A stretch of DNA of 64,000 nucleotides from Sphingorhabdus sp. EL138 (GTDB lineage Bacteria; Pseudomonadota; Alphaproteobacteria; Sphingomonadales; Sphingomonadaceae). The notes under the pieces are model-generated. The model made no database searches. It saw only the letters and a program-made list of their open reading frames with translations, and was not told the origin of the DNA. Location: NCBI RefSeq assembly GCF_945882965.1, contig NZ_CAMCWY010000010.1:1-64000 (forward strand). Direction: 5' to 3'. Below, in pieces: positions 30,966-42,566 of the stretch. Both the position numbers and the translations under genes were made by a program. Every line of letters starts with the position of its first letter. Position 1 is the stretch's first letter.

Positions 30966-31562
30966 ATGACGGACTCTGTTTTGGAGTTGGCGCCGCCCGC
31001 CCGGTTGGCAATTGCTTATGCGCCGTCAGACGTTCGGTCTGCACTTGCGCTGCTTTTGCAAATTGACAACCGCTTTGCCGAGATATTGCGCAATGCGCGT
31101 GAGCCGATGATCGCACAAATCAAGATGGCGTGGTGGCGCGAAGCTTTTGCCAGCGCAGCAGACGCGCGACCGAAGGGGGAGCCATTGCTGCAAGCGCTTA
31201 ACGAAGCGGGCGATCGCATTCCGTTACGCGCACTTGAGGCGCTGGCGTCGGCGTGGGAGCAGTTGCTGGGCAGTGAGAAGTTCAGTCAAGATGTCATCGA
31301 CGTCCATACCGAATTGCGCGCCGAGGCGATTTTTCTGACCTATGCGGGTTGGGTGGGCAGTGTGCAGGATATGCGGCCCATTGGGAGGTGCTGGGCGCTT
31401 GAAGCGTTGCGCATGCCTTTTCCAGAGCGTGTTGCAGGCTGCAATGTGCCGCACGCGCCATTACCAAAGGCACGGGCATTACGTCCATTATCGATTTTGA
31501 CAATGTCCGTGCGGACAGTATCAGGACCAAGATTGATTTTACATGCGTTAACAGGGATATAG
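30966..31562 (+). CDS. squalene/phytoene-synthase-like protein
   Basis: A 198-aa protein resembling the short squalene/phytoene-synthase-family proteins of sphingomonads. It has RSALALLLQIDNRFAEILRN, then REPMIAQIKMAWWREAF, where the W-W-R-E block is characteristic, and a C-terminal ALRPLSILTM. The paired aspartate-rich motifs of true prenyl synthases are not visible, so catalytic activity is doubtful and a carrier or assembly role is equally possible. The frame is intact. The region near residues 150-170 is shorter than I expect. Confidence 0.65.
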   Translation: MTDSVLELAPPARLAIAYAPSDVRSALALLLQIDNRFAEILRNAREPMIAQIKMAWWREAFASAADARPKGEPLLQALNEAGDRIPLRALEALASAWEQLLGSEKFSQDVIDVHTELRAEAIFLTYAGWVGSVQDMRPIGRCWALEALRMPFPERVAGCNVPHAPLPKARALRPLSILTMSVRTVSGPRLILHALTGI

Positions 31563-31605
31563 GTATAAGCTCCGCTTGCTATGCATCAATAAGGAGGCGG
31601 TTGCA

Positions 31606-32068
31606 GTGCAACGTATGTTGATCGGCGGCGTTGCTGCCTTATGCATGGCGGGTGGCGGACTATTGGTCTGGCAGAGCATGGCCACGGAGCCGTCGCTTAT
31701 CCCTGCGCCGCCACCGCCCGCTGCTATATCCGACACGCTGCCAGTCGCCGGGTCCGATGCGCCTAATTTTGGTCCTGCGCACCCACCCCACCGGAGGTGC
31801 CTAAAGCCAGCCGTGAGGAGATGCGTTTCAACCGATATGAAGGCAATAAGGATGAGCTTGTCTCACGCCTTGAAATGATGGGCAGCGGACCAAGGCTTTC
31901 AAGGCGCTGGATACCGATGGCAATAATTTGCTGACGTTTGAGGAATGGGCTGCGGCCACTGATCAGCGCTTTGCTGCTGCGGATGGTAACAAGGATCAGC
32001 TTTTGACGCGCAAGGAGTTCGCACGGACCCGGCCCAAGACAGCCGCCAAGCCGGGATGTCGTTGCTAG
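31606..32068 (+). pseudogene. EF-hand protein gene with two single-base deletions
   Basis: A GTG at 31606, eight bases after AAGGAGG, opens a secreted protein (MLIGGVAALCMAGGGLLVW). The frame moves by one at about 31776-31795, continuing as PTPPEVPKASREEMRFNRYE. It moves again at about 31885-31891, continuing as KAFKALDTDGNNLLTFEEW, then AADGNKDQLLTRKEF, ending PKTAAKPGCRC. Two EF-hand loops (DTDGNNLLTFEE and DGNKDQLLTRKE) are readable in the last frame. Adding one base at each point gives one continuous protein of about 154 residues. Confidence 0.8.
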
Positions 32069-32077
32069 GTCCTAACG

Positions 32078-33415
32078 CTAGGCTGCGATGGCCTGACTGG
32101 TGATCCAGCTGTTTAAGTCAGCCCGCGCCCTGCCGGTCATCGCCGCTTTGCGCGATTTCTTATGAACTTTTTCGTCAAGCGGCGCGAATAGGCCAAAATT
32201 GATATTCATGGGTTGATAATCGTCGGCCAGTGCGTCGCCCGTGATATGGCCAAGCAATGCACCAAGCGCCGTGGTGGATGGTGGTGCAGTAACCGTGCGC
32301 CCGGTCAATTCCGCTGCCGTCATCATGCCAGCCATCAAACCAACGGCGCTGCTTTCAACATAGCCTTCGCAGCCGGTAATTTGCCCTGCAAAGCGGATAT
32401 TCGGCGCGGATTTTAAGCGAAGCTGACGGTCCAACAATATGGGCGCGCGAATAAACGTATTGCGGTGTAGCCCGCCAAGCCGGGCAAATTCGGCTTCTGC
32501 GAGACCGGGGATCATGCGGAGCAATTCAACTTGCGCTTTATGTTTCATCTTCGTTTGAAACCCGACCATGTTCCATAACGTGCCTTGTTTATTGTCTTGT
32601 CGCAATTGCACCACAGCATGCGCCCAGCGGCCAGTTCTGGGGTTGTCGAGACCAACAGGCTTCATGGGGCCAAAGCGCAAGGTGTCTAACCCGCGCGATG
32701 CCATAACCTCAATCGGCATGCAGCCTTCGAAATAGGGCGTGTTGGTTTCCCATTCCTTGAACTCCGCTTTCTCCGAGTCCAGCAAACCTTGGTGAAAGGC
32801 GCGATATTGCGCCTCGTCCATCGGGCAGTTTATGTAATCCTTGCCTTCGCCCTTGTCCCAGCGCGAGGCGTACCACGCAATGTCCATGTCGATGCTGTCA
32901 TGGTAGACAATGGGTGCAATCGCATCGAAGAAAGCGAGACGGTCTTCGCCCGTTTTCGCCATGATGCTCTCCGCAAGGTTTGTTGCGGTCAATGGGCCAG
33001 TGGCGATGATCACTGGCCGGTCGGATGGAATGACGTCCACGCGCTCGCGGACGATTTCGATGTTAGTCTGGCTCTCCAGATGCTGGGTAACGGTTTGGGA
33101 GAAAACATCGCGATCAACCGCGAGCGCTGACCCTGCGGGCACCTTGGCCACTTCGGCGGCTTGCATGATGAGTGAGCCCAGATCGCGCATTTCCTGATGC
33201 AGAAGGCCAACGGCATTGTTTTCGGCATCGTCCGACCGGAAACTGTTGGAGCACACCAGTTCAGCCAAGCCATTGGTTTGATGTGCTGGCGTCATGTCCC
33301 CCGATCCGCGCATTTCCGACAGCCGCACGCGCATCCCCCGCTGGGCCAATTGCCATGCCGCTTCGCAGCCTGCGAGACCGCCACCGATAACCTGGACATC
33401 ATAATTTATGCTCAT
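32078..33415 (-). CDS. trmFO: methylenetetrahydrofolate-tRNA-(uracil-54-C5)-methyltransferase
   Basis: FAD- and folate-dependent enzyme forming ribothymidine at tRNA position 54; 445 aa. The FAD motif is [19 protein letters not shown] at the N-terminus, and the family block [16 protein letters not shown] with its cysteine follows. The C-terminal [19 protein letters not shown] is also typical. The open frame runs on to 33964, but that extension is the antisense of nnrD. The ATG at 33415 ([13 protein letters not shown]) is the true start. Confidence 0.95.
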   Translation of the reverse strand: MSINYDVQVIGGGLAGCEAAWQLAQRGMRVRLSEMRGSGDMTPAHQTNGLAELVCSNSFRSDDAENNAVGLLHQEMRDLGSLIMQAAEVAKVPAGSALAVDRDVFSQTVTQHLESQTNIEIVRERVDVIPSDRPVIIATGPLTATNLAESIMAKTGEDRLAFFDAIAPIVYHDSIDMDIAWYASRWDKGEGKDYINCPMDEAQYRAFHQGLLDSEKAEFKEWETNTPYFEGCMPIEVMASRGLDTLRFGPMKPVGLDNPRTGRWAHAVVQLRQDNKQGTLWNMVGFQTKMKHKAQVELLRMIPGLAEAEFARLGGLHRNTFIRAPILLDRQLRLKSAPNIRFAGQITGCEGYVESSAVGLMAGMMTAAELTGRTVTAPPSTTALGALLGHITGDALADDYQPMNINFGLFAPLDEKVHKKSRKAAMTGRARADLNSWITSQAIAA

Positions 33416-33473
33416 GATTGCGCGGCTATCAAAAATCTTTGGCGCTGCACAGGCAAAAGCGCCAAGATGGGCT

Positions 33474-34328
33474 ATGGGATTTACAACTAACTCTTCAGGC
33501 GGCGGGACGATCTTGCGGCCATCGCTGGTTCCGCCGCCCTCTGACGCCCACAAATATAGCCGTGGGCATGCGATGGTCTGGAGCGGGCCGGTCTTGCACA
33601 CTGGTGCTTCGAGGCTCTCTGCACAGGCGGCATTGGCGGTGGGGGCTGGCTTGGTCACTCTTATGGGTGAAAAAGCGGCGTTGGTTGAACAGGCCGCGCG
33701 CGTCACCGCGATCATGTTGCGCGAAACCGATATGTCCTTTTCCTGCGTCGATGATCGCGTTACCTCCTGTGCCATTGGTCCGGGGGCAGGGGCATCGGTT
33801 CGGCAGGCTGTCCTCCAGATCCTGAGCCTCAATGTCCCAACTATACTTGATGCTGATGCACTGACGGCCTTTGAAGGCGACCCAGCCACCTTGTGCGGTG
33901 CAACGCGTCCGACGGACGTGATGACCCCGCATATTGGCGATTTCCTTCGCCTTTTCCCGGACATCCCAACCGATAATCGTGCGGACGCCGCGCGTCGCGC
34001 AGCGGATCGGGCACAATGTGTTGTGCTGCTGAAGGGTTATGAAACTTGGGTTGCTGCGCCCGATGGCCGCGCGTTGGTGAACCGCCATGCGTCACCTTGG
34101 CTGGCGACTGCCGGATCGGGAGATGTGCTAACCGGGCTGATTTGCGGGTTGGTAGCGCAAGGGGTGCCAGCGTTTGACGCGGCCAGCATAGCGGCATGGC
34201 TGCATGGCGATATTGGCGCACGCGGCGGACCGAGCCTAACCGCAGACAATATGATTAGCCATATTCCGCTTGTCTTGCGCGGGTGTTTGCACGATGCATC
34301 GGAACATGGCTCAGGATCTCGCACATAA
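33474..34328 (+). CDS. nnrD: ADP-dependent NAD(P)H-hydrate dehydratase (stand-alone)
   Basis: Repairs hydrated NAD(P)H; ribokinase-like fold, about 284 aa. Family landmarks are [59 protein letters not shown] and the active-site [20 protein letters not shown]. The usual N-terminal YjeF_N epimerase domain is absent. The ATG at 33474 was preferred to 33408, which overlaps divergent trmFO. The gene is followed with overlap by a YhhN gene. Confidence 0.88.
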   Translation: MGFTTNSSGGGTILRPSLVPPPSDAHKYSRGHAMVWSGPVLHTGASRLSAQAALAVGAGLVTLMGEKAALVEQAARVTAIMLRETDMSFSCVDDRVTSCAIGPGAGASVRQAVLQILSLNVPTILDADALTAFEGDPATLCGATRPTDVMTPHIGDFLRLFPDIPTDNRADAARRAADRAQCVVLLKGYETWVAAPDGRALVNRHASPWLATAGSGDVLTGLICGLVAQGVPAFDAASIAAWLHGDIGARGGPSLTADNMISHIPLVLRGCLHDASEHGSGSRT

Positions 34329-34989
34329 ACGCCCTTATTTGCTCGGCAGCTTGATTGCCGGCATCAGCTTTCCTGCGACGTGGCTATTCCTGCCGATTGA
34401 AGGCGGGTTATACGCCATGGTCTGGAAAATGGCGGCGGTCGGGCTGCTGGTGCCATTTGCGTTGCGTCGTCATCATCAGGGCGAATTTATCCTGCTGGCG
34501 ATAATGCTCGCATTTTATGCGCTGGGGGACGGGCTAATCGAACTTAGCATGGTCGCCGGGGCCTTGGCCTTTGCCGCCGGACATTTGGTGGCGATGCTCA
34601 TCTATTTTCGTCACCGCCGCATTGGCGCGGCATTCAGCCAAAAGTTGCTAGCCGCCACTTTATTGTTGGCCACGCCTGTCATTGCGTTTTCCCTTCCGCC
34701 TACCCAAGATGAGGGAATTCAGGTGGCGGCCTATAGCATCATCCTCGCGGCCATGGCGGCTATGGCATGGAGCAGCAATTTCCCGCGTTACCGCGTCGGT
34801 TTTGGTGCGATATTGTTTGTGGTGTCCGACCTGCTGATTTTTGCAGAGCTTGGTCCATTAGCAGGTTCGACGATGACAGGAATTGTCATCTGGTATATTT
34901 ATTATTTCGGTGTGTTAATGATAACAGTCGGTGTTGCCCAGACATTGGTCAAGCGCGGGCATTTTGCCGATGGAGAAGAGCGCGACTGA
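34294..34989 (+). CDS. YhhN-family lysoplasmalogenase-like membrane protein
   Basis: About 231 aa with seven to eight predicted membrane helices. Recognisable YhhN residues are FYALGDGLIEL in helix 3 and VVSDLLIFAEL near the end, the two acidic sites of the family. Characterised members hydrolyse lysoplasmalogen; whether this one does is not known. The start is uncertain: ATG at 34294 or 34306, or TTG at 34270, all overlapping the 3' end of nnrD. Confidence 0.78.
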   Translation: MHRNMAQDLAHKRPYLLGSLIAGISFPATWLFLPIEGGLYAMVWKMAAVGLLVPFALRRHHQGEFILLAIMLAFYALGDGLIELSMVAGALAFAAGHLVAMLIYFRHRRIGAAFSQKLLAATLLLATPVIAFSLPPTQDEGIQVAAYSIILAAMAAMAWSSNFPRYRVGFGAILFVVSDLLIFAELGPLAGSTMTGIVIWYIYYFGVLMITVGVAQTLVKRGHFADGEERD

Positions 34990-35047
34990 ATTGGCAACGA
35001 TTAAGAAGGCCAATAAGGGAAGAGGTTACCCTTCGGCTCCGCATTTC

Positions 35048-35160
35048 CGTCACCCTGAACTTGTTTCAGGGTCTATCGTGCCGCAAAGACCTTCGTTTAA
35101 TGCTGGCGAATGGACCCTGAAACAAGTTCAGGGTGACGCAGGCTTGTTTCAGGGTGACAC
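35048..35160. repeat. palindromic intergenic repeat (copy 2)
   Basis: Two arms, 35048-35073 and 35113-35138, are perfect 26-base inverted repeats with a 39-base loop. A further partial arm (CTTGTTTCAGGGTGACAC) lies at 35143-35160. It separates the convergent YhhN and gyrA genes and could serve as a bidirectional terminator. It is the same element as the degraded copy at 17651-17739. Confidence 0.92.
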
Positions 35161-35190
35161 AGCATTTGTTTAAAGTAACAGTGGCTTGGG

Positions 35191-37905
<2,715 letters not shown>

Positions 37906-38032
37906 GCCGCGATAATCCTTATATTTTTATAATCGATGAACCTTAGACCCAACGCGCCGAAATGGCCACATGCGACGGCCCCAATTGCGCTGTTTTAAGC
38001 AGTTTATCCACAGATTCACACCTTGGCGGCGG

Positions 38033-38728
38033 TTAGGGCGCGACCAAGCTTCCGTCATAGGCAAAAATTTGCCCGCTTTGTTCTGGTTTCAGTCCATGGA
38101 GCGTATGAAGCATGTCTCCGGCGGCGCGGGCCGGGGTGAAGCGTTCATGGGCAGGATTTCCCTTGAACGGAGCGCTGAGCGCCGTCTCGACGGTACCGGG
38201 ATGAAGGCCGACGACAACGGACTGCGGATTTTTGCGCTGCCATTCGATAGCGATATTGCGGATAAACATATTGAGAGCTGATTTTGACGCGCGGTAGCTG
38301 TGCCATCCACCCAAGCGATTGTCAGAGATGCTACCCACCCGCGCGGACAAGGCCGCAAAGCAGATCGGGCCTTGCTTGGCCATGATAGGCAGGAAATGTT
38401 TGGCGACGAGCGCAGGACCGACCGCGTTTATACGGTAGTTTTCCATCATCCAGTCCGGATCAAGCTCGCGAAGGCTCTTCTCCGGGCCTTTCTGGGCCGA
38501 ATGCAGAAGTCCGGTCGCAAGAATGACTAAGCTTATGGGAGGATGTGTAGCCGTCAGAGAAGCGGCGGCGGCCGCAATGCTGGCCTCGTCCACTATATCG
38601 AGGGGTGGTGCGCTCTCACGGTGAAACTGGATGACTTGGGCATAATTTGGATCTTTTTCCAAAAGCTCTGCCAGCGCGGCACCAATGCCACCACGCGCAC
38701 CAATGATGACTGCACTGCTTTCACCCAC
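38033..38728 (-). CDS. SDR-family NAD(P)-dependent oxidoreductase
   Basis: A 231-aa short-chain dehydrogenase/reductase. The cofactor-binding GxxxGxG is VIIGARGGIGAALAELLE at the N-terminus. The catalytic Tyr-Lys pair is in SYRASKSALNMFIRN, and an alanine/serine-rich ALSARVGSISDN precedes it. The proline segment VVGLHPGTVETALSAPF is typical of the CsgA/C-factor-like subgroup. The substrate is unknown. It stands alone between gyrA and a divergent TPR gene. Confidence 0.88.
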   Translation of the reverse strand: MGESSAVIIGARGGIGAALAELLEKDPNYAQVIQFHRESAPPLDIVDEASIAAAAASLTATHPPISLVILATGLLHSAQKGPEKSLRELDPDWMMENYRINAVGPALVAKHFLPIMAKQGPICFAALSARVGSISDNRLGGWHSYRASKSALNMFIRNIAIEWQRKNPQSVVVGLHPGTVETALSAPFKGNPAHERFTPARAAGDMLHTLHGLKPEQSGQIFAYDGSLVAP

Positions 38729-38856
38729 TTGTTTTTTGCTCCGGTTTGTTCAACGGGAATTCATGCGATGGCGCTATGGCAATTGCACAGACGATAGCAA
38801 GGTCCTATAAACCAAGCTTGAGAAGGCCCAAGGCTTAATAATTTGCGGAGAGTTAC

Positions 38857-40185
38857 ATGAAACTGGTTTCAAAATTTGCCCTCGCTTTATCGTTGGTAGC
38901 GGTATCAGCTGCACCTGCGGCATTTGCGCAGTCCAATGAAAAGCCCAAGAAGGAAAAAAAGGGTAAGGAAGCGGCCGCAGCGCCAAAGAAAAATTACTCC
39001 AAAACTTTCATCGCCGCTTATGTCCCCGTGGCGGATTTGTTAAACAAAACCAAGGACGCCGCAGCCGCCAAGACAGAATTTTCAAAGGTTGTTGCTGCCA
39101 TTGGCAATGATGATGACCGATACGAAGCGGGCATATTGGCCATTAACATCGGCGCGGTGTTGAAGGATCTGGCGTTTCAGGAGCAGGGCATCGATTTGTT
39201 GATTGCATCTGCGTCAACCCCTGCCGATTTGAAGCGGGAATACACATTCCGTAAGGGTGCCATTGCATATGATGGCAAGAAATTTGCGGATGCCGAGAAA
39301 AATATGCTCGACGCCTATAATTTGGGGCACCGCGACAACAATATCGAATTGTTGATTTCCAACGCGATGTCGCAACAAAACAAAGATGCTGAGGCAATTA
39401 CATGGATTGGTAAGGCGATTGACGCTAGCAAGGCAGCGGGCCCTGTAAACAAGACCTATCTTGTGCGTGCTGCCATCCTGTCTGCCAAGGCGAAGAATTA
39501 TGCAGGTGCAGCCAATTTCTACAAGGATTTGATCATAGCCGAAAACAACCCGGATTATTGGCATGATGCGCTTGCGTTTTTTGACCGCTCGCGGGACTTC
39601 AATCCGGAAGAAACACTCGACATCATGCGCTTGATGCGCGCCACCGATGGTATTCGCTTTCAACAGGAATATGCCGGATATCTCGACAGCCTCAGCTATA
39701 TCGGTGTGCGTTACCCGGCAGAAGCGGTTTCCTTGCTGGACGAAGGCTTCGCCAAGGGTTTGATCTCACGTAACAATGTGACTTTCAGCGAGCGGTATAA
39801 CGAAGCAAAGGCGCGTCTGGCGGAAGACACGCGCACACTGGCTGGCACAATCGCGCCCGCCAAGGCAAGTCCAAGGGGTATGTTGGCATCACTTACCGGC
39901 GACTCTTTCTTCTCGCACAAGGATTATAAGACCGCGAAGGAACTGTATGAATCGGCGTTGAGCAAGGCACCCGTATTGGACAAGGACGGCGGCGACCAGA
40001 CCGACCGCACGCGCTTCCGCCTTGCGATGTCCAAGACGATGCTTGGCGATTATGTGGGTGCGAAGGCTGACTTTGATATGGTCATGGGTGCAAACCGCAA
40101 GGCAATCGCCGAATATTGGGTGGCGTTCATTAACCACCGGGTAAATGCCGCGGCAACGCCGGTTGCGGCAGCGCCGGCCACCTGA
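38857..40185 (+). CDS. secreted tetratricopeptide-type protein
   Basis: A 442-aa protein with a clear signal peptide (FALALSLVAVSAAPAAFAQ), followed by a lysine-rich stretch (EKPKKEKKGKEAAAAPKKN) and a helical repeat body. TPR-like units are seen around KFADAEKNMLDAYNLGHRD, KNYAGAANFYKDLIIAENN and KDYKTAKELYESALSKAPV. It is probably periplasmic or outer-membrane associated. GGAG lies before the ATG. It ends at a strong hairpin shared with the Lrp gene. The role is unknown. Confidence 0.8.
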   Translation: MKLVSKFALALSLVAVSAAPAAFAQSNEKPKKEKKGKEAAAAPKKNYSKTFIAAYVPVADLLNKTKDAAAAKTEFSKVVAAIGNDDDRYEAGILAINIGAVLKDLAFQEQGIDLLIASASTPADLKREYTFRKGAIAYDGKKFADAEKNMLDAYNLGHRDNNIELLISNAMSQQNKDAEAITWIGKAIDASKAAGPVNKTYLVRAAILSAKAKNYAGAANFYKDLIIAENNPDYWHDALAFFDRSRDFNPEETLDIMRLMRATDGIRFQQEYAGYLDSLSYIGVRYPAEAVSLLDEGFAKGLISRNNVTFSERYNEAKARLAEDTRTLAGTIAPAKASPRGMLASLTGDSFFSHKDYKTAKELYESALSKAPVLDKDGGDQTDRTRFRLAMSKTMLGDYVGAKADFDMVMGANRKAIAEYWVAFINHRVNAAATPVAAAPAT

Positions 40186-40203
40186 AATTTGGTCAGATAA
40201 AGT

Positions 40204-40235
40204 AAAAAGGGGTCTGCGCAATCGGGCCCTTTTTT
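40204..40235. terminator. bidirectional intrinsic terminator
   Basis: AAAAAGGG (40204-40211) pairs with CCCTTTTT (40227-40234) and gives a U tract in both directions. It lies between the convergent TPR and Lrp genes, touching the Lrp stop codon. Confidence 0.8.
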
Positions 40236-40710
40236 ATACTTGGTGAATAGGGACGCCGGGCTCGTCTTTGGCCGTGCGGATCGTCAGCGATGTTTTGACG
40301 CTGCTCACATTGGGCGCGGACGTTAGGTTCGAGGTCAGAAATTCCTGAAAGGACTGAAGATCGCGTGCCACGATCTTCAAAATAAAATCAATTTCTCCAT
40401 TGAGCATGTGGCACTCACGCACATCCGGCAGTGCGCGGACATGGCGTTCAAACGCCTTTAGGTCATCCTCAGCCTGGCTTTTCAGGCTGACCATAGCGAA
40501 AACGGTAATGGTGTAGCCCAACGCGCTTGCGTCCACATCGGCATGATAGGATTTGATCGTACCCGATTGCTCGAGCGCACGCATACGGCGTAAACAGGGG
40601 GGCGCGGTCAGACCGACCTTGGTTGCGAGTTCAACATTGGTTATGCGACCGTCAGCCTGCAATTCGGCCAAAAGCTTCATATCTATCGCGTCAAGGTTCG
40701 TATTGGCCAT
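40234..40710 (-). CDS. Lrp/AsnC-family transcriptional regulator
   Basis: A 158-aa regulator. The N-terminal winged helix-turn-helix is LDAIDMKLLAELQADGRIT with TNVELATKVGLTAPPCLRRM. The C-terminal RAM ligand domain contains VRECHMLNGEIDFILKIVA. The open frame extends to 40797, but the ATG at 40710 (MANTNLDAIDMK) fits the family, with GGAAAT upstream. The target is not evident; neighbours are a TPR protein and tRNA genes. Confidence 0.92.
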   Translation of the reverse strand: MANTNLDAIDMKLLAELQADGRITNVELATKVGLTAPPCLRRMRALEQSGTIKSYHADVDASALGYTITVFAMVSLKSQAEDDLKAFERHVRALPDVRECHMLNGEIDFILKIVARDLQSFQEFLTSNLTSAPNVSSVKTSLTIRTAKDEPGVPIHQV

Positions 40711-40974
40711 GATATGGTAATTTCCATTTCTATTCTGTCCATTGCTTATAATATAATTATACGGCATTGCAATTGTCGCATAGTGAGCCGGCTCCAAATT
40801 GATGCTTTTGCGCTACCGATATCGCGCTTATTGCTTGCGCATTGGAGGTGCAGGACCGCTGAGAACGAACGAAAACAAGATTGCCAACCAAATTGCGTCT
40901 TGTATGTAAGATAAAGACTTGCGCATTCTCCCTAAGTTCGGCTATCGGCGCGCAGGTAGTTGGCGAGCCGGTCA

Positions 40975-41051
40975 GGGCCTGTAGCTCAGTTGGTTAGAGC
41001 TGGCCGCTCATAACGGCTAGGTCGGGGGTTCGAGTCCCTCCGGGCCCACCA
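40975..41051 (+). tRNA. tRNA with CAT anticodon, probably tRNA-Ile2 (lysidine) rather than Met
   Basis: A 77-nt cloverleaf with encoded CCA. The acceptor GGGCCTG pairs with CGGGCCC, and the anticodon stem-loop GCCGCTCATAACGGC gives CAT. The first acceptor pair is G-C, so it is not an initiator tRNA. C4-G69 and C5-G68 match the TilS lysidine-synthetase determinants known for E. coli tRNA-Ile2, and the acceptor resembles tRNA-Ile(GAT). Elongator Met cannot be excluded. Confidence 0.93.
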
Positions 41052-41116
41052 GCGTCGCATTGCGAAGTTGGCAGGCAGCCAGCCGCGCGGACATCGTTAT
41101 ACCAGTGATCCCATGT

Positions 41117-41196
<80 letters not shown>

Positions 41197-41384
41197 TTTC
41201 TTCCTGAGATTATATTTTTTTGATTTTAGTCGGATACTATCGCAGCTCCATCGACCGTTGTGGTCGGGCCACTAACACGTGGGCATCATGTTTTGTTTAA
41301 CGAACGGTTTTCCGGCGCGTACACGCCTAATCAGCAGCGCAGCCTAATGCGGGAACAATGATTGCATTTGGCTGTTAGCTGTTC

Positions 41385-41429
41385 GGACACACTGCCTGCG
41401 AATCCTCCCTTTGCTAGTTCGGTGTGTCC
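41385..41429. other. hairpin-forming intergenic segment
   Basis: The region 41194-41507 has no gene. Its only visible structure is an 8-bp perfect inverted repeat, GGACACAC (41385-41392) with GTGTGTCC (41422-41429), separated by 29 bases. There is no U tract, so it is not a standard terminator. It lies downstream of the glycosyltransferase stop codon. Confidence 0.4.
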
Positions 41430-41507
41430 AACTTGACTATTGGCGTGCAACCCAAAAGACTGGCTCCGAAATCACCACCGAACCGCGGGGCATTGACTGC
41501 CGTTTGC

Positions 41508-42566
41508 CTATGCGGCTAATGCGGCAGAATTACCTGCTTTTGTAACGCCGTTCACAAATTGGTCCGTGCATTTGTCCCAGCAAAATTGGGCTCCGTAGTT
41601 TGCGGCGTCGGTACGACTGAGCGAAAGCGCCCCATTGATTGCTTCGGCTAGATCGGGCTTGAGGCAACCAGCCGCGCGGTCTAACGTGCCATACGGCCCG
41701 CGACCCTCGCTACCGATAATGTCCAATGGACCTTGAACGGGATAGCCGGCCACCGGAACGCCCGTTGCCAGCGCCTCAAGCATGACAAGTCCAAATGTAT
41801 CGGTCTTGCTTGGAAATACGAACACATCGGCAGAGGCGTAAATACTGGCAAGCTCAGCGCCATGACGCGTCCCAAGAAAGACGGCGTCAGGATATCGCGC
41901 TTGAAGATGCGCGCGGGCAGGGCCGTCGCCGACGATGACCTTCGTTCCCGGGACATCGGCGTCAAGAAACGCTTCCAAATTCTTTTCTACGGCCACGCGT
42001 CCGACTGACAACATGATCGGCTTTGTAAGATGCTGTAAGATTGGATGGCTGGGCTGATCGGGATGGAACACGGCATGATCAATTCCACGCGACCACAGCT
42101 GTGTAGGCTTTATGCCGCGGCCTTCCAACTCAGCCCGCAGGCTTTCTGTCGCCGTCAGAACCGCGCGCGACCCCTTGTGGAATATGCGCATAATGGGCCA
42201 GATGAAGTCCGGCGAAAGCCGCGTGCGTGCGGCAACATATTCGGGAAACCGGGTATGAAAAGCCGTGGTAAATGGGACATCGTGCTTCATGCACCATGCG
42301 CGCGCGCTCCAGCCGATGGGGCCTTCGGTTGAGATATGGACGATGTCTGGCCGGAATGTACCGAGCGCCTTGCGCACACCGAAACGCGGCGCAAGTGCCA
42401 ATCGGATTTCTGGATAGCCGGGGCAAGGAATGGTCATGAATCTGTCTGGTGCAACAACTTCAACTGCATGTCCGCGGGCTTTCAGGCGGCTTATCGTTTC
42501 GGTTAACGTGCGGACAACGCCGTTGACTTGTGGTGCCCAAGCGTCCGTTGCGATGGCGAGCCTCAT
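41508..42566 (-). CDS. agt: GT4-family glycosyltransferase, probably Agt-type glycolipid synthase
   Basis: A 352-aa GT-B glycosyltransferase with the N-terminal acceptor motif MRLAIATDAWAPQVNGVVRT and the C-terminal donor site SKTDTFGLVMLEALATGVPV. It overlaps the upstream metallophosphoesterase gene by four bases (ATGA), so they form one transcript. In rhizobia and marine alphaproteobacteria the same pair, PlcP plus Agt, replaces phospholipids by glycosyl-diacylglycerols under phosphate starvation. That is the function proposed here, by analogy. An LPS or general mannosyltransferase role is the alternative. Confidence 0.8.
   Translation of the reverse strand: MRLAIATDAWAPQVNGVVRTLTETISRLKARGHAVEVVAPDRFMTIPCPGYPEIRLALAPRFGVRKALGTFRPDIVHISTEGPIGWSARAWCMKHDVPFTTAFHTRFPEYVAARTRLSPDFIWPIMRIFHKGSRAVLTATESLRAELEGRGIKPTQLWSRGIDHAVFHPDQPSHPILQHLTKPIMLSVGRVAVEKNLEAFLDADVPGTKVIVGDGPARAHLQARYPDAVFLGTRHGAELASIYASADVFVFPSKTDTFGLVMLEALATGVPVAGYPVQGPLDIIGSEGRGPYGTLDRAAGCLKPDLAEAINGALSLSRTDAANYGAQFCWDKCTDQFVNGVTKAGNSAALAA

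Noticed and set aside
30966-31562. Possible frameshift in the squalene/phytoene-synthase-like gene
   Set aside because: The C-terminus (ALRPLSILTM and the final LTGI) is in the same frame as the N-terminus and no other frame gives a better continuation; it is only shorter.
33416-33964. N-terminal extension of the trmFO reading frame by 183 codons
   Set aside because: It is antisense to nnrD and has no family similarity; TrmFO begins at the FAD-binding [13 protein letters not shown] at 33415.
41385-41429. Attachment site for an integrative element beside the tRNA genes
   Set aside because: The 3' end of tRNA-Pro is not repeated nearby and no integrase is present; only a simple hairpin is visible.
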